A stretch of DNA of 13,542 nucleotides, taken from assembly GCA_027575765.1 (NCBI GenBank), contig JANBPT010001142.1:1-13542 (forward strand). Reading direction: 5' to 3'. This stretch comes from Tieghemiomyces parasiticus. Taxonomy: Eukaryota; Kickxellomycota; Dimargaritomycetes; Dimargaritales; Dimargaritaceae. Position 1 is the stretch's first letter. Each line of letters opens with the position of its first letter. Of the stretch, positions 1 to 9,300 are shown one piece after another. The notes beneath the pieces are model-generated. The model was not told where the DNA came from. It was given only the letters and a program-made list of their open reading frames with translations, and did no database searches. Both the position numbers and the translations under genes were made by a program.

Positions 1-6
1 TGAGTT

Positions 7-53
7 TATATTTATATATATATATATATACACATATATATATATACATATAG
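7..53. repeat. TA-rich microsatellite
   Basis: Nearly uninterrupted TA dinucleotides with two short CA-containing interruptions at the left edge. It is a simple-sequence repeat in noncoding DNA. No coding or structural role can be read from it. Confidence 0.9.
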
Positions 54-1370
54 AAAAAAACAACCGAAATCACCCCGACAACAAACACGTTAGTTGTATA
101 GTGTTGAAGGGAATTGTGTGACCCTCCCCCACCCCTCCCCACGCCACCCTCTTTAATAACTTATCACCATTGTATTTTTGGTTTTTGTTTTCTCAAACCC
201 TTTTGACTACCACCCGGATTACCCCATCTAAGTTATGTTTTTGAGAACGTTATGACAACGACCACTGACCAGTCTCGTCGGCGTTTCTTTCTGCTTCTTC
301 CCTCCGCCCACCCACCCAGTATCCCCCCTTTCTTTAGTTAACGACGGACGTCTTTTGACCTCACGCTATTAGTTTGTTAGTACCACCCACGCCTGCTCCT
401 GCCTGATCTTACTCTGCTTACTCGATTTCTGTTTCATCCTTTTTTCATATAATTTTTTCCTGTTTCATCATAATAATTATATGCCTCTCTGCTCGACTCG
501 GTTAGGTCTCACTACGTAATGCTGAATGTTGTGTTTGTATTATGCGGTAGTTTGGCCATGGTCGATTATAAGCTGTGCAGTAGGCTGGCTGTGATTGAGG
601 GGCATATGCCATATAAACGATGTATGGATCAGCCAAGGTATATCGTTGCCTTCACGTGTGAATAGCGGGCCGTATGGTATCCGTGGTAGAGTACCTCAGG
701 TTTAATTCAGTTGGAGACCAAACGAATTCTGTTCTCTAATTGAGCAACTTTCGCTGGCGCCACCGTGGTGTTGACTGCCCATTGTGGAAAACGGCAAACA
801 TGGAGAGAGGCAGAGAAAAAAAAAAGGAGATTGGAAGTTGAAGTGTAAGGTATCGAATTGTTGGAAGACACAATCCGAGAGACCGTTATATTCAACTGTG
901 CGTTGTCGATAACCTTCCTATCCCGTCAGCAACAGCGCATCGAAGTTAAGTCAGGTACTGTACTCAACTTTAGTATGATTCCGGGGTGCTAATGAAAGCG
1001 AGAACTAATGCAGGCGATTGCAAGTAGCGAAGGGTCGGTGTTGATGTATGTAGAGAGGCGCGACCTTTGCCATGCCATCCAGTACTCAAAGTCGGAAAGG
1101 GTGGTAGGTCCGTGTAGACAATGAACGTTTAGTGTAGGTAATCGACATCATCGAAAAGTAGTGCAGAAATAATATGTATGTCCACTACTATTGCTCCGCT
1201 GCAGAGGAGTTTCGAGTTGTTGACAGTGAAATTTAATGGGTTAATAGATCCACAGTACCTTGTGTAGATCATATAAGGGGGCTTGGTGACTCCTGCCCCG
1301 GGGCGTGTGCGTGCTGGGGAGGGTTTGGTAGTAGGCTCCGAACACAGACTCATCACCAAACGATCAAACT

Positions 1371-1388
1371 TATATATATATATATATA
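1371..1388. repeat. (TA)9 microsatellite
   Basis: Nine uninterrupted TA units in the noncoding stretch downstream of ADE1. Confidence 0.9.
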
Positions 1389-1564
1389 ACAAGGTATGTA
1401 GCGTGGCGTCCCCGGTGTAACCATTAATGATGTACCTGCACACAACATATCCGCAAATATTTTTTACTTATTCCACATTTTATAGTAGCTCTCAGACTGA
1501 GAGAGGAGGGCGGCTTTCAGCTTCTCGTGTTAAAAGCCCCCCCCCGCCTATCGCTCGATTTCTT

Positions 1565-2695
1565 CTAGAGCTCAGGCTCCTTGCCCGTCAGGATGCGGAA
1601 TGCCTCGATATACTTCTGGAGCGTGTTCCGGGTTATTTCCTCCGGGAGATCCAGGCTGGTCTTGCCGTCGAATTGGACGCTAGTGAGGTAATCACGGAGG
1701 TATTGCTTATCGAAGCTGGTCGGGGTCGACCCGGCTTGGTAAGTCTGGGCGTCCCAGAATCTGGACGAGTCTGGGGTCAGCACTTCATCGGCTAGTACCA
1801 TGCGCTCGGTTCGAGGATCCCAACCAAATTCAAACTTGGTGTCGGCAATCAAGATACCCTTGGTGGCAGCGTACTGGTGCGCTTGATTGTAGAGGGCCAG
1901 GGCGGCCTTCTCCATCTCTTCGGTGCGGGGTTGGCCAATGAGTTCGGCCACTTTGCTGGGGTGGATATTCATATCATGTTCACCCAGGTCGGCCTTGGTG
2001 CTGGGCGTAAAGAGCGGCGCCGGTAATTTCTGGCTCTCGACCAGGTTGGCCGGCAGCGGGATGTCACACACCGTCTGGTGCGCCTTGTACTCTTTCCAGC
2101 CCGATCCGGAAATATAGCCCCGTACGATGGCCTCCACCGGGAAGATGTTGACCTTCTTTACCAGAAGGGACCGGCCCGCAAGCTGGTCCCGGTACTGCTG
2201 GACCTCCGCGGGCATGGCATCGATGTCAGCCGTTATCAGGTGGTTGGGCAGCACATCCCGGAGCAGGTTGAACCAAAAGACGCTGAGCTGGGTCAAAATC
2301 TTGCCCTTACCGGGGATGCCCTACGAGCGGAGAACAAGTTGGAAGGGGGGAGGGACAAGTTTAAAGTTTGGCGGATGGGTTAGTGGGGTAAACGGGTTAA
2401 GTCGATACGGGAGCGTATGCAATGCCGTGCGCACAACCAGTCTTCTTTCACCCTCTTCTTGTCTCTCGCTCTCAACAGCTAAGTGCTTCGGGAACCTGGA
2501 ATGGTGTGGTACAACAGCTCTCCATTCTACTCGGGTGGGACATACAGTCTTCATGACAACGTCGAAGGCGCTGATACGGTCAGTGGCCACGAACAGCAGC
2601 GAGTCCTCCGAAATGTCGTACAGATCCCGGACCTTGCCGCGGGAAATGAGCCGGAGCTCAGGACAGTGGCTACTAAGGAGGGCTTGGTTGGTCAT
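1565..2695 (-). CDS. ADE1: SAICAR synthetase (phosphoribosylaminoimidazole-succinocarboxamide synthase)
   Basis: Purine biosynthesis enzyme of the cytosol. It joins CAIR to aspartate with ATP to give SAICAR. There are two exons on the minus strand, 2695-2546 (50 codons) and 2320-1565 (251 codons plus TAG). They are separated by a 225-base phase-0 intron with donor gtatgt and acceptor cgtag. The protein is 301 aa, close to yeast Ade1 (about 306). Visible motifs are RGKVRDLYD (residues 19-27, nucleotide-binding hairpin), FPVEAIVRGY (110-119, family signature 1), FTPSTKADLGEHD (154-166), LIADTKFEFG (207-216, signature 2) and DEVLTPDSSRFW (228-239). The splice joins ...DVVMKT to GIPGKGK..., which restores the family's conserved stretch. 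The start at 2695 has a gccATGa context and matches the family N-terminus. An in-frame upstream ATG at 2806 would add a hydrophobic, unconserved 37 residues. Fungi carry this as a single-domain protein, as here. No Bas1-like TGACTC site was seen upstream. Confidence 0.97.
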
Positions 2696-3241
2696 GGCGA
2701 GCGGTACAAATGAGGGCAACGCGGGTGGCACAAGGTATGAGTAGTGAACTGTAGCCGAGGTAAGTAAGAGAAAATACGGAATCAGGTATTGCGCATCAGA
2801 TGCCAATGGCGACGGAGTAGAATAGGGTGGGGCAGGAGCCTAGCTACAACCACTGGCCACTTGGGCCAAGCGGAGATGGGGGGGGGGAGCGAAGGCAGAG
2901 TGGTTTCTTCCCAGGGCCTATTTAAGGCCAAGGTTTCAATGGTGGTGACGTTCAGCGGTCAACCCGCTGGCCAGCCCCCCGCTTCCTACAGATTGAGTTT
3001 CTTACTAGTTAACCGCAGAGGACATCAGCTAAAGCGTTTATCCACCGTATTCCCTCTTAGTAAAAATAAGTCCTTAATACTCCCAGACCTGACTAACCAT
3101 CAAAAGCAATGATCAAATTTCAACCGCATGTATACTTCGTTTATAGTTTTTTTCTCACGCGTGGTTCTCTAAAACACCTTATAAAAGGATGGGCAACGCA
3201 GTTCAAATTGTCAACCCCATACAAACTTTTTAAAGGACTGT
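2696..3241. other. ADE1 upstream region and uS15m 3' region
   Basis: This stretch should hold the ADE1 promoter (left part) and the 3' UTR of the minus-strand uS15m gene (right part). A G10 run at 2878-2887 lies 183-192 bases upstream of the ADE1 ATG. A short imperfect palindrome around a TATTTAAG core lies near 2926-2940. No gene and no clear AATAAA for uS15m were found. Confidence 0.6.
2878..2887. repeat. G10 homopolymer tract upstream of ADE1
   Basis: Ten consecutive G on the plus strand, which is C10 on the sense strand of ADE1. It is one of several G:C runs placed 120-235 bases upstream of starts in this window. Confidence 0.95.
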
Positions 3242-4381
3242 CTAGTCTGCCTCCGTGACGCGCGAAACCGGCAGGATCTGATTCTCCACCATATCAGGCC
3301 GCAGGCCCAGCTGTTTCAGGCACTTGGCATACCGTTCCAGGCTGCAGCGCTTGAGGTAGCGCAGGATCTTGGCCCGCTTGTGCTGCAGCATCGTGTAGCG
3401 CCGGTTGTTGTAGCGATCCTTGGGATTCTTGATGAGGTGTTGCTTAAGGTTGTTGATGCGAATAGTCCAGATGGCGGCTAGAAGACATTAACAGCAACAA
3501 GGCGTTGTAAAAGATGAGATGGCGGTTAGCAGAGAGAGCGAGTGTGTGTGTGTGTGTGCGTGTGCGTGGTGGATCGATTGTAGTCCGCAGAAGTGCTTGT
3601 AACGTGCAGTACATCAGCCAGCAATCTATCTATATATATGTATATAGATATGTAGTAAACTTACCTTGCACCTCAGAGCTGCCAGAGTCACCTTCCTTGC
3701 GACCGAAGGTCCGGATGGCCACCTGCTTGTTCCACTTAGTGATATCCGGGCTCCCGGCATTAGACAAGGATAGGGACTTGTGGATATTCTCTACAGCCGA
3801 GAAGGTGCTAGGGATCTCATCCTCGCTGCCCACCTTCTTAAATGAAAGCTGAACCTCAGGGATGGTCTCCAGCAGAAATTTCTTGTCATCCTCCTGCAGC
3901 CCAAGAATGAGTTTGGGGACGGGCTCGGCGGTATCGGTTAGGGTCGCAGGTGCGGTATCGAGAGTAGAGGCTGGGTCTAGTGTCGACTGGAACAGTTCTT
4001 GCGGTTGGACCAGGGAGTTGAGGAAGGGTGTGTTCATGCGCTGGCGCCGCTCCTCGACCACCGCCTGAGCAGCTTCTTGGGCTTTCTGGACGGACTCCCG
4101 AATCTCCAGCTTGCGGCGGGAGAGCTTGGCCAGCGTGGCCGGGGAGGTGTGTAGGGCCCGGTAGGCTAGTGGGGAGGGGGAGGGAGACAAGGTCGCGTAG
4201 GAGATGGGTTCAGAGGTTAGAGACCGTGGCAGACGGGCGGAAGTCAGTTGGCTGCCGAGTAGCAAAGCCGGCACAGTGGTGCCGGCTGTGAAACTGACTG
4301 TTGATCACTCATCCTACCTGTTGGCTTAGCGACGGTCCGGAACGAGGAGGTGGCTAGCGAGCGTAGCATGGTGGAGTTCAT
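3242..4381 (-). CDS. MRPS28: Mitochondrial small-subunit ribosomal protein uS15m (S15 family)
   Basis: Component of the mitochondrial 30S-like subunit; S15 proteins bind the central domain of the small-subunit rRNA. Proposed exons on the minus strand are 4381-4318, 4285-3665 and 3477-3242. Introns are 32 bases (4286-4317, unusually short) and 187 bases (3478-3664, donor gtaagt, acceptor tctag). The product is 306 aa, against about 286 in yeast Mrps28. The second splice creates DSGSSEVQ-AAIWTIRI at about residues 221-236, the hallmark of S15 (bacterial D-T-G-SPEVQ). It is followed by RYNNRRYTMLQHKRAKIL and LERYAKCLKQLGLRP near the C-terminus. The N-terminus is rich in Arg, Ser and Ala with no acidic residue before about residue 47, as in a presequence, and has an R-A-L step at 64-66. 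A 150-residue unconserved region precedes the S15 domain. The start at 4381 has a strong cccgccATGa context. The S15 domain is certain; the first exon and short intron are inferred. The 187-base intron carries GT and TA microsatellites. Confidence 0.88.
3543..3566. repeat. GT microsatellite inside the uS15m intron
   Basis: A run of GT units that degrades into GCGTGTGCGT, followed at about 3625-3652 by a TA/TC-rich patch able to pair with itself. Both lie within intron 3478-3664 and have no coding consequence. Confidence 0.85.
4286..4317 (-). other. Proposed 32-base micro-intron in uS15m
   Basis: On the minus strand the donor is CAG|gtagga and the acceptor is gtttcacag. Removing 32 bases joins the presequence-like exon to the S15 frame in phase 1. 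A second AG, at 4298, would give a 20-base intron in the same frame. Without removal the ATG frame runs into a TGA at 4244-4246. A single-base assembly error would also explain the frame change. Confidence 0.5.
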
Positions 4382-4588
4382 GGCGGGCTGAGTTGGCACT
4401 GGTGTCTGGCCGGCGATTCGGCAGGATCTGCGAGTGGGTAGGGCTATTGGGAATCAGTGGGTGGCAAACGAAAGCACGAAGTGCGTGATCGAGATGGTCA
4501 GCGGGGCGATGAGGGAGTACGTCTACCACATTTCGGGGATTCCACATGCCAGGTTGCCAAGTAAGCCCTTTGCCTGATCAGTTCGGTC

Positions 4589-4599
4589 GGGGGGGGGGG
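4589..4599. repeat. G11 homopolymer tract upstream of uS15m
   Basis: Eleven consecutive G on the plus strand, 208-218 bases upstream of the uS15m ATG and about 35 bases from the CACGTG element. Confidence 0.95.
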
Positions 4600-4633
4600 A
4601 AGCTAGGCGGGTGGTGGGTCCGGCCAGAACTCC

Positions 4634-4644
4634 GTCACGTGATA
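4634..4644 (-). promoter_or_regulatory. CACGTG element upstream of uS15m
   Basis: GTCACGTGATA on the plus strand reads TATCACGTGAC toward the gene. It lies 253 bases upstream of the uS15m ATG. It contains the palindromic core of basic helix-loop-helix zipper sites and fits the Cbf1-type RTCACRTG consensus. The same 11 bases in the same orientation occur upstream of mS35 at almost the same distance. Binding by any factor is inferred. Confidence 0.6.
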
Positions 4645-4777
4645 TATGTTATTCGACAGCCCGACCATACCAGATCGGATCATTAGTACACCTGTCCAGA
4701 AGCAGACCAATATAGCTTGGTAATAAACACAGCAGATGAGCATCACAGATCAACCAAGGTGTGGGAGTTAAGGCATG

Positions 4778-4783
4778 TTTATT
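4778..4783 (-). terminator. Poly(A) signal of mS35
   Basis: TTTATT on the plus strand is AATAAA on the minus strand. It lies about 65 bases after the mS35 stop codon, a suitable place for 3' end formation. Confidence 0.6.
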
Positions 4784-4847
4784 CAGTATATTCACCAAGG
4801 TAAGACTGTCGACCCAGCTAATTTTCTATCAAAAATACACAGGGCAT

Positions 4848-5729
4848 CTATGCGGAAGACGGGGCGGCGGGCGCAGGGTTAATGGGGGAAGGGGTCGCCT
4901 TCATAGTGGCGGCCTTGGGTTGCGGCCTGTTCCACTCCTTTGGGAACCGTAAGGTACGCATGAGGTGACGCTTGCGGCGGCGGTGGCTGATGGCAGGCGC
5001 GGGTACATCTGTGAACTGGTCCTCGGCCTTGCGGGTCTCGGCGAGCAGTTCGCTAAAAATACGGACCAGCTCGGCCTTGTTCTCAGCGCGCGTCGGAAAG
5101 TCCTTACAGGTGAGCACGACTTCATCCCGCTCAAACATGTACCCGCGGGCACCGACCAGCAGGTTCAGTTTGTGGCGCTGGGCGGCGGTCAGCCCCAGCT
5201 GGGCGAGGGCCACCGTGAGACGGATGCTGTGCGCATTGCTATGGTTTTCCTCGAAGGCGTAGTGCGCGCTGCGAAACTTGAGCACCGGGTTGGTCGCGCT
5301 CACGGACTTGGGGACTGGTGTAGGGTGCAGAGTCGCGTCGCCCGGTGGCCGCGGGCGGTAAATCTCGCATCCCGCGACGGGCAGCTTGAACGGTTTGTGC
5401 AGGTCCGCCATATTCGGCACCTCGTTCACCAGTTTATGAATGTATTTTTCTACTTCCAACACGTTCAGGTAGAGCATGTACCCTGGGCGTGTCATGATTT
5501 CGTCCGGTTTGCCGAGCTCGCCTAGTGACTCGGCCTGCTGTGTGCGCTCCCAGTGCAGCTGCTTGTATTCCGCCACTTCACGTTCGATTCCGAGGCGTCC
5601 GGCAGCACTCTTCTGGCCTTCTTCTTCCTCCCGGACGATGGCACTGGTGGACAGCGCACGCGGGATGGGTAGGCCCGCGGCCGGCCGCGATCGGACCAGC
5701 GAGCGTAACAGGGTGAAACGTAGGGACAT
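4848..5729 (-). CDS. RSM24: Mitochondrial small-subunit ribosomal protein mS35 (Rsm24 family)
   Basis: Mitochondria-specific protein of the small ribosomal subunit. It is a single exon of 293 aa ending in TAG. The N-terminus (MSLRFTLLRSLVRSR...) is Arg-rich with no acidic residue before 34. It contains R-A-L|S-T at 24-28, a typical processing-peptidase step. The conserved core is at about 120-232: a Pro-rich entry (RPRPPGD at 125-131), NPVLKFRSAHYAFEENH (147-163), a QRHKLNLLVGARGY stretch (184-197), then the C-K-D-FPTRAENK stretch (208-218) and a helix ahead of a basic tail (HRRRKRH, 249-255). The order and motifs match the MRP-S35 domain as I know it. No database search was run. An in-frame ATG at 5942 would extend the protein by 71 residues, but it would bury the presequence, so 5729 is preferred. 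An AATAAA signal lies downstream and a CACGTG element lies 252 bases upstream. Confidence 0.86.
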   Translation of the reverse strand: MSLRFTLLRSLVRSRPAAGLPIPRALSTSAIVREEEEGQKSAAGRLGIEREVAEYKQLHWERTQQAESLGELGKPDEIMTRPGYMLYLNVLEVEKYIHKLVNEVPNMADLHKPFKLPVAGCEIYRPRPPGDATLHPTPVPKSVSATNPVLKFRSAHYAFEENHSNAHSIRLTVALAQLGLTAAQRHKLNLLVGARGYMFERDEVVLTCKDFPTRAENKAELVRIFSELLAETRKAEDQFTDVPAPAISHRRRKRHLMRTLRFPKEWNRPQPKAATMKATPSPINPAPAAPSSA

Positions 5730-5946
5730 CCTGGGTAGAGAAATCAAGTGAAATAGAAGAAAGTGAGGGCAGGCACCTAGGAATTTCCGGCTAAGAAGTC
5801 TCAATCGGCACGGACTCAGAACACTAATGCCAGGGCGGCACCGCCGCGCCGCTTCCTCCTCTATCCGGCCATCTGGCCAGGGAGGATCCTGTCCCGTTCT
5901 GCATCCGCCGGTGAACCCAAGCGGAATCAACAGATCGCGCAACGTT

Positions 5947-5962
5947 GGGTGGGGGAGGGGGG
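5947..5962. repeat. G-rich tract upstream of mS35
   Basis: A G3-T-G5-A-G6 run 218-233 bases upstream of the mS35 ATG and 18 bases from the CACGTG element. Placement is like that of the G tracts upstream of ADE1 and uS15m. Confidence 0.9.
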
Positions 5963-5980
5963 TAGTAGCAATGGTTCTAG

Positions 5981-5991
5981 GTCACGTGATA
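5981..5991 (-). promoter_or_regulatory. CACGTG element upstream of mS35
   Basis: GTCACGTGATA on the plus strand, 252 bases upstream of the mS35 ATG. It is identical over 11 bases to the element upstream of uS15m, in the same orientation and within one base of the same distance. A Cbf1/USF-type factor is a plausible binder by sequence, but this is inference. Confidence 0.62.
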
Positions 5992-6227
5992 ATATTGCCT
6001 CAGCCCTTTTCGCTACTTGGAAGGAGGTGCTCCTGGTCCCATTCACTTGCAGGATCTCTGCCCTTTGGGTTCGAATCTCAGGACGCAGCACGGACAGTAG
6101 GATTAAAAGGGGAAGAGCCGAGTAGTAGACGAGGTCATGCGGGTCAGGCGCCAGGGAAACGGAAGGCAACAAATGAGACACGTGCTGGTCCGCAGGTACG
6201 GTCGTGTGCGACATCGAAAGGCTATAT

Positions 6228-6233
6228 TTTATT
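6228..6233 (-). terminator. Poly(A) signal of CUL3
   Basis: TTTATT on the plus strand is AATAAA on the minus strand, about 164 bases after the cullin stop codon. It is the only clear hexamer in this gap. Confidence 0.5.
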
Positions 6234-6396
6234 CTGGCAGTCAATCTGCTGTCCAGGTAATTGTACATAATTAAAAATACGCGTTGCACTGTGAGTAAGC
6301 GAGCGAGGCCGGCCTTGCCATGAAGCACCTTCTCCTAATCGCGAAGCAGACCAGGAATTCGACCTCCAAAAGGCGCCCTATCAGTGTAGGTAGGAA

Positions 6397-9300
6397 TCAC
6401 GCTAGGTAAAGGTACACCCGCCGGTCGTCAGGACTCCTTTCCATATATTCGCGGTCTATCAACACCTCGATGCGCTGCTTGATCATGGCCGGGTCAGCGG
6501 TGAATCGGGGCTGGAGCTGCTGGGTGACCTCCGCCAGGAGGTTATTATGATCCAACTGCTTATGGCTTTTCATGAGCCGCACGATGGTCGCTTCAATTAA
6601 ATTCTTGCGGTTCTCGTTGACCCGGGCCTTGGTTTCACGTTCCTCAGCCTCCGTCTCCGCCGCGTTACCGTCCGGAAGCGAGGCCACGGCCGTGCCATCC
6701 GTAGCACCATCGGCGGCGGTCGACGCCGATCGACCGCTGCCGTCACTCCTGGGGGGTTGGCTGCCGCTGGTGGCGGCGGGTCGAATCTTGAGCCTGGCCT
6801 GCGGAGAGGTAAACTTCTCGTTGACCCGGAACCGGTCAGTTGTTGGGTCGATGTCATTCGACTTGGGCTCCTTAACAAGGAGACGGTACTTGCCGCAGGC
6901 CAGCGAGCGCAGGCTGCGACGCAGCTCGTACTCAGGAATGCCCGTCTCGCGTTGGATATCCTAAGTGAGTGATTGGCGGGAAATGGCGGAGGTAAAGAGT
7001 AAGGGATAGTAAGCGTGAGTGATGATGGGTGTCAATTCAGCTCGAATGCCAGCGGTAGGTTCCTCCGTCTATAGGTGCAAATGAAGCAAACATTCGACAT
7101 CGCGAACGATGACTCTCGCAATATACCCCCCCGGTGAAAAATACTAGGTAACGGCGTCCCTTCCCAGTTAATGGTGCGGACTGTCGACCGACCAAAAAAC
7201 AATATGGCCGTCGTTTACCTTAAACGTGAGGGTCTGGTCCTCCGCGACCCCGTTAAAGCAGAGTAGGGCCAGCATCTGAAAGGTGGCCACATTGAGGACG
7301 TAACGTTTGCCCTGGAATTGACACCGGAGGTCGGCGCTACCGGCATTCATCTGCCAGGTGAGCCGGCGGCCGCTGTGCCGGGAAGCGTAAAAGTCGCTAA
7401 AGGCCTTGACACCGGACATTAGCTCGGTCTGGAGTATCACCGCCACCGGACCCGTGGTACCCCCGTCGCCCGCAGTCGTGACGGCGACGGTACTCTCCGT
7501 GGAGGATTTGGCTGCCACAGTCGCAGTCTCACCAGTGGTGGGTACATGTAGGAGGGACCCCGGGGGCGCGGAAGGCGTCGGCCAGCAGGAGGCAGTAAGA
7601 ACTTGAACCTGGAGCCGATAGGCTGGCGTAGCTGCCGAGTCCGCTTCGCAGTAGACTGAAAAGTCCCGATTGGTGTCGCGTGACAACCGCATGTCGTTAA
7701 ACATGCCCTCCAGTTTAGTGGTGAACTGTTGGCCCACCTCGACTTTCAGGCGGGCCACGGTACGCCGCTCTAGTTCGTCAGAGAGCGACCGATCCAGCAG
7801 CAGCCGCTTGGCCAGGTGCTGCTTGTAGTAGCGCTCAAACACGTCTTTGTCATAAAGCAGGCGGAACACCCCTATGGTCTGTTCTAGAACCCGTTCGGCC
7901 ATCGTCTCGTCGTCTGCGGGTGGCGTATCCGTAACGGCGGTCGTAACCCGTCGGGGTGCATTTTTGGTCAGCTGTTCATCCATGTAGAGGGACAGAAACT
8001 CGGCGGCCCGGGGGTGCCGGTTGATAAAGGCCGAGCAACTCCGGTAAAACTCGGCCTCGAAGGTACAATTGCCGGCAAAGCATTCGGTGAGAATAGTTGC
8101 CCACCTTTGCATCAGGTCCAGAACCGCCTGCACCCACTGAGTGGGTGACGGCGGGGCCTCCGCTCCGTCGGTCGCCGAGGTCGACGTACCGCTACTGGCG
8201 GGTGGGGCCTGACGGGGAGTCACCGCCGCCGCCTTTAGTCGCTCGGTGCTGTGTTTTTGATTGATAAGTTCCCCGATGTGCAAAATATGGGCGGCTCCCT
8301 CCGCCTTCGTCATGGCCAAGCACGTGGGGACGGGTGATAAGATATCGTAGAGGAGCTTCATATCTGAGCGGCGGTCCTGGTCGAACATATCCACCAAACC
8401 GTTCGGCATCTGGTGGGGAACAGGTGCGAGGAGGGGGTAAGAAGCCGTGGGGGGGGGTTCCGGAGACAGTCAAGTTAACCGAACAAATTGGCTGCCTGTT
8501 TCCTAGTAGATTCCCTCTTTGTACGCCGCGGCACTGCAAATTACAGTCGGGGCGCCTGGTAGACTTACCTTGAGGAGCTGTTCACCGTAGGTTGCCACCA
8601 GGTCACGCTCGATGACGGCCCTTAATTTCGCGTAGGTCTCCATGGGGAGGTAATCCTCACAGCGCCGCCGTTCCTGCGCGAGAGCTGCTTCGATGTGGTG
8701 CAACATCTGCGGGGAATCGTTCGTCTGGACCCAGACATGGCCCCGGGCTGCATAATACTGTGCGGTCGCCTCGACCAGGGCTGGTTCCGCGGCCGTCAGG
8801 TACATGCTGGGGGCGTACCGCTGAGCGGTGCTTGGCAGGTCCCGCAGCATGCCCATGACATTGCGGAGGGTGTCACGGTCGATACTTTCTCCTTCCCGCT
8901 CCCGCCGGATTTGTTCCAGTATATAGTGGAGGATTCCTGCCTCCACCGGGTAGCAAGGGTACTTCAGTACTTCCTCGCGGAAAATGGTGAGACCTAAGTC
9001 ATAGGTTGGGGGCAGGTTAGCTGCGGGGCAGTAGATACGGTCCTGCAATAGACAGTGGAGGGCGGCGGAATTATGAATAGAATAGAAATGAAAAGTAGAT
9101 GGTGGGTATTCAGTCGTGCTTAAAAAATCAGCTGTGATCTGATTACCTTAATTCACCATCGAAGCAACCGCGCCGAATCCTTACCATATACATGAAAACC
9201 TTGCGAGCCACTTCGAGACAAGCCCGGTGGTCAGTCCACAATTTGCTGACTGCGGCAACCAAGTCGTCGGTATCGACTATTGCAGGGTCTAGCTGACGGT

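Larger units (their letters stand above)
1..1564. other. Intergenic region without a recognised gene
   Basis: No open frame here resembles a known protein, and those present are short and AT-rich or low in complexity. The stretch holds TA microsatellites near both ends, several pyrimidine-rich patches (about 280-350 and 410-480), and a C9 run at 1537-1545 just beyond the ADE1 stop. The last 100 or so bases should contain the 3' UTR of the minus-strand ADE1 gene; no clean AATAAA is visible on that strand, only AT-rich variants near 1475-1487. A weak 5S-rRNA-like patch near 922-975 is treated under findings. Confidence 0.6.
4382..4847. other. uS15m promoter region and mS35 3' region
   Basis: The 466 bases between two tandem minus-strand genes hold an AATAAA signal for mS35 at 4778-4783, a GTCACGTGATA element at 4634-4644, and a G11 run at 4589-4599. 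No open frame resembles a protein. Confidence 0.65.
5730..6396. other. mS35 promoter region and CUL3 3' region
   Basis: This 667-base gap lies between two tandem minus-strand genes. It holds the GTCACGTGATA element at 5981-5991, a G-rich tract at 5947-5962, and an AATAAA signal for CUL3 at 6228-6233. A short tRNA B-box-like string at 6068-6077 has no tRNA around it. No protein-like frame was found. Confidence 0.65.

Noticed and set aside
2321..2806. Open frame read through the ADE1 intron and with an upstream ATG at 2806
   Set aside because: The reading past 2546 is intron. The family's conserved sequence resumes only after the acceptor at 2321, and the upstream extension is unconserved.
3180..3188. 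TATAAAAGG, a textbook TATA box on the plus strand
   Set aside because: No plus-strand gene follows. It lies in the 3' region of the minus-strand uS15m gene and is probably chance.
4848..5942. Longer mS35 reading frame starting at 5942
   Set aside because: The added 71 residues show no conservation and would place the clear presequence inside the protein. The start at 5729 fits targeting.
6068..6077. tRNA B-box-like string GGTTCGAATC
   Set aside because: A weak T-stem can be drawn, but no matching acceptor stem, A box or anticodon arm lies upstream on either strand.
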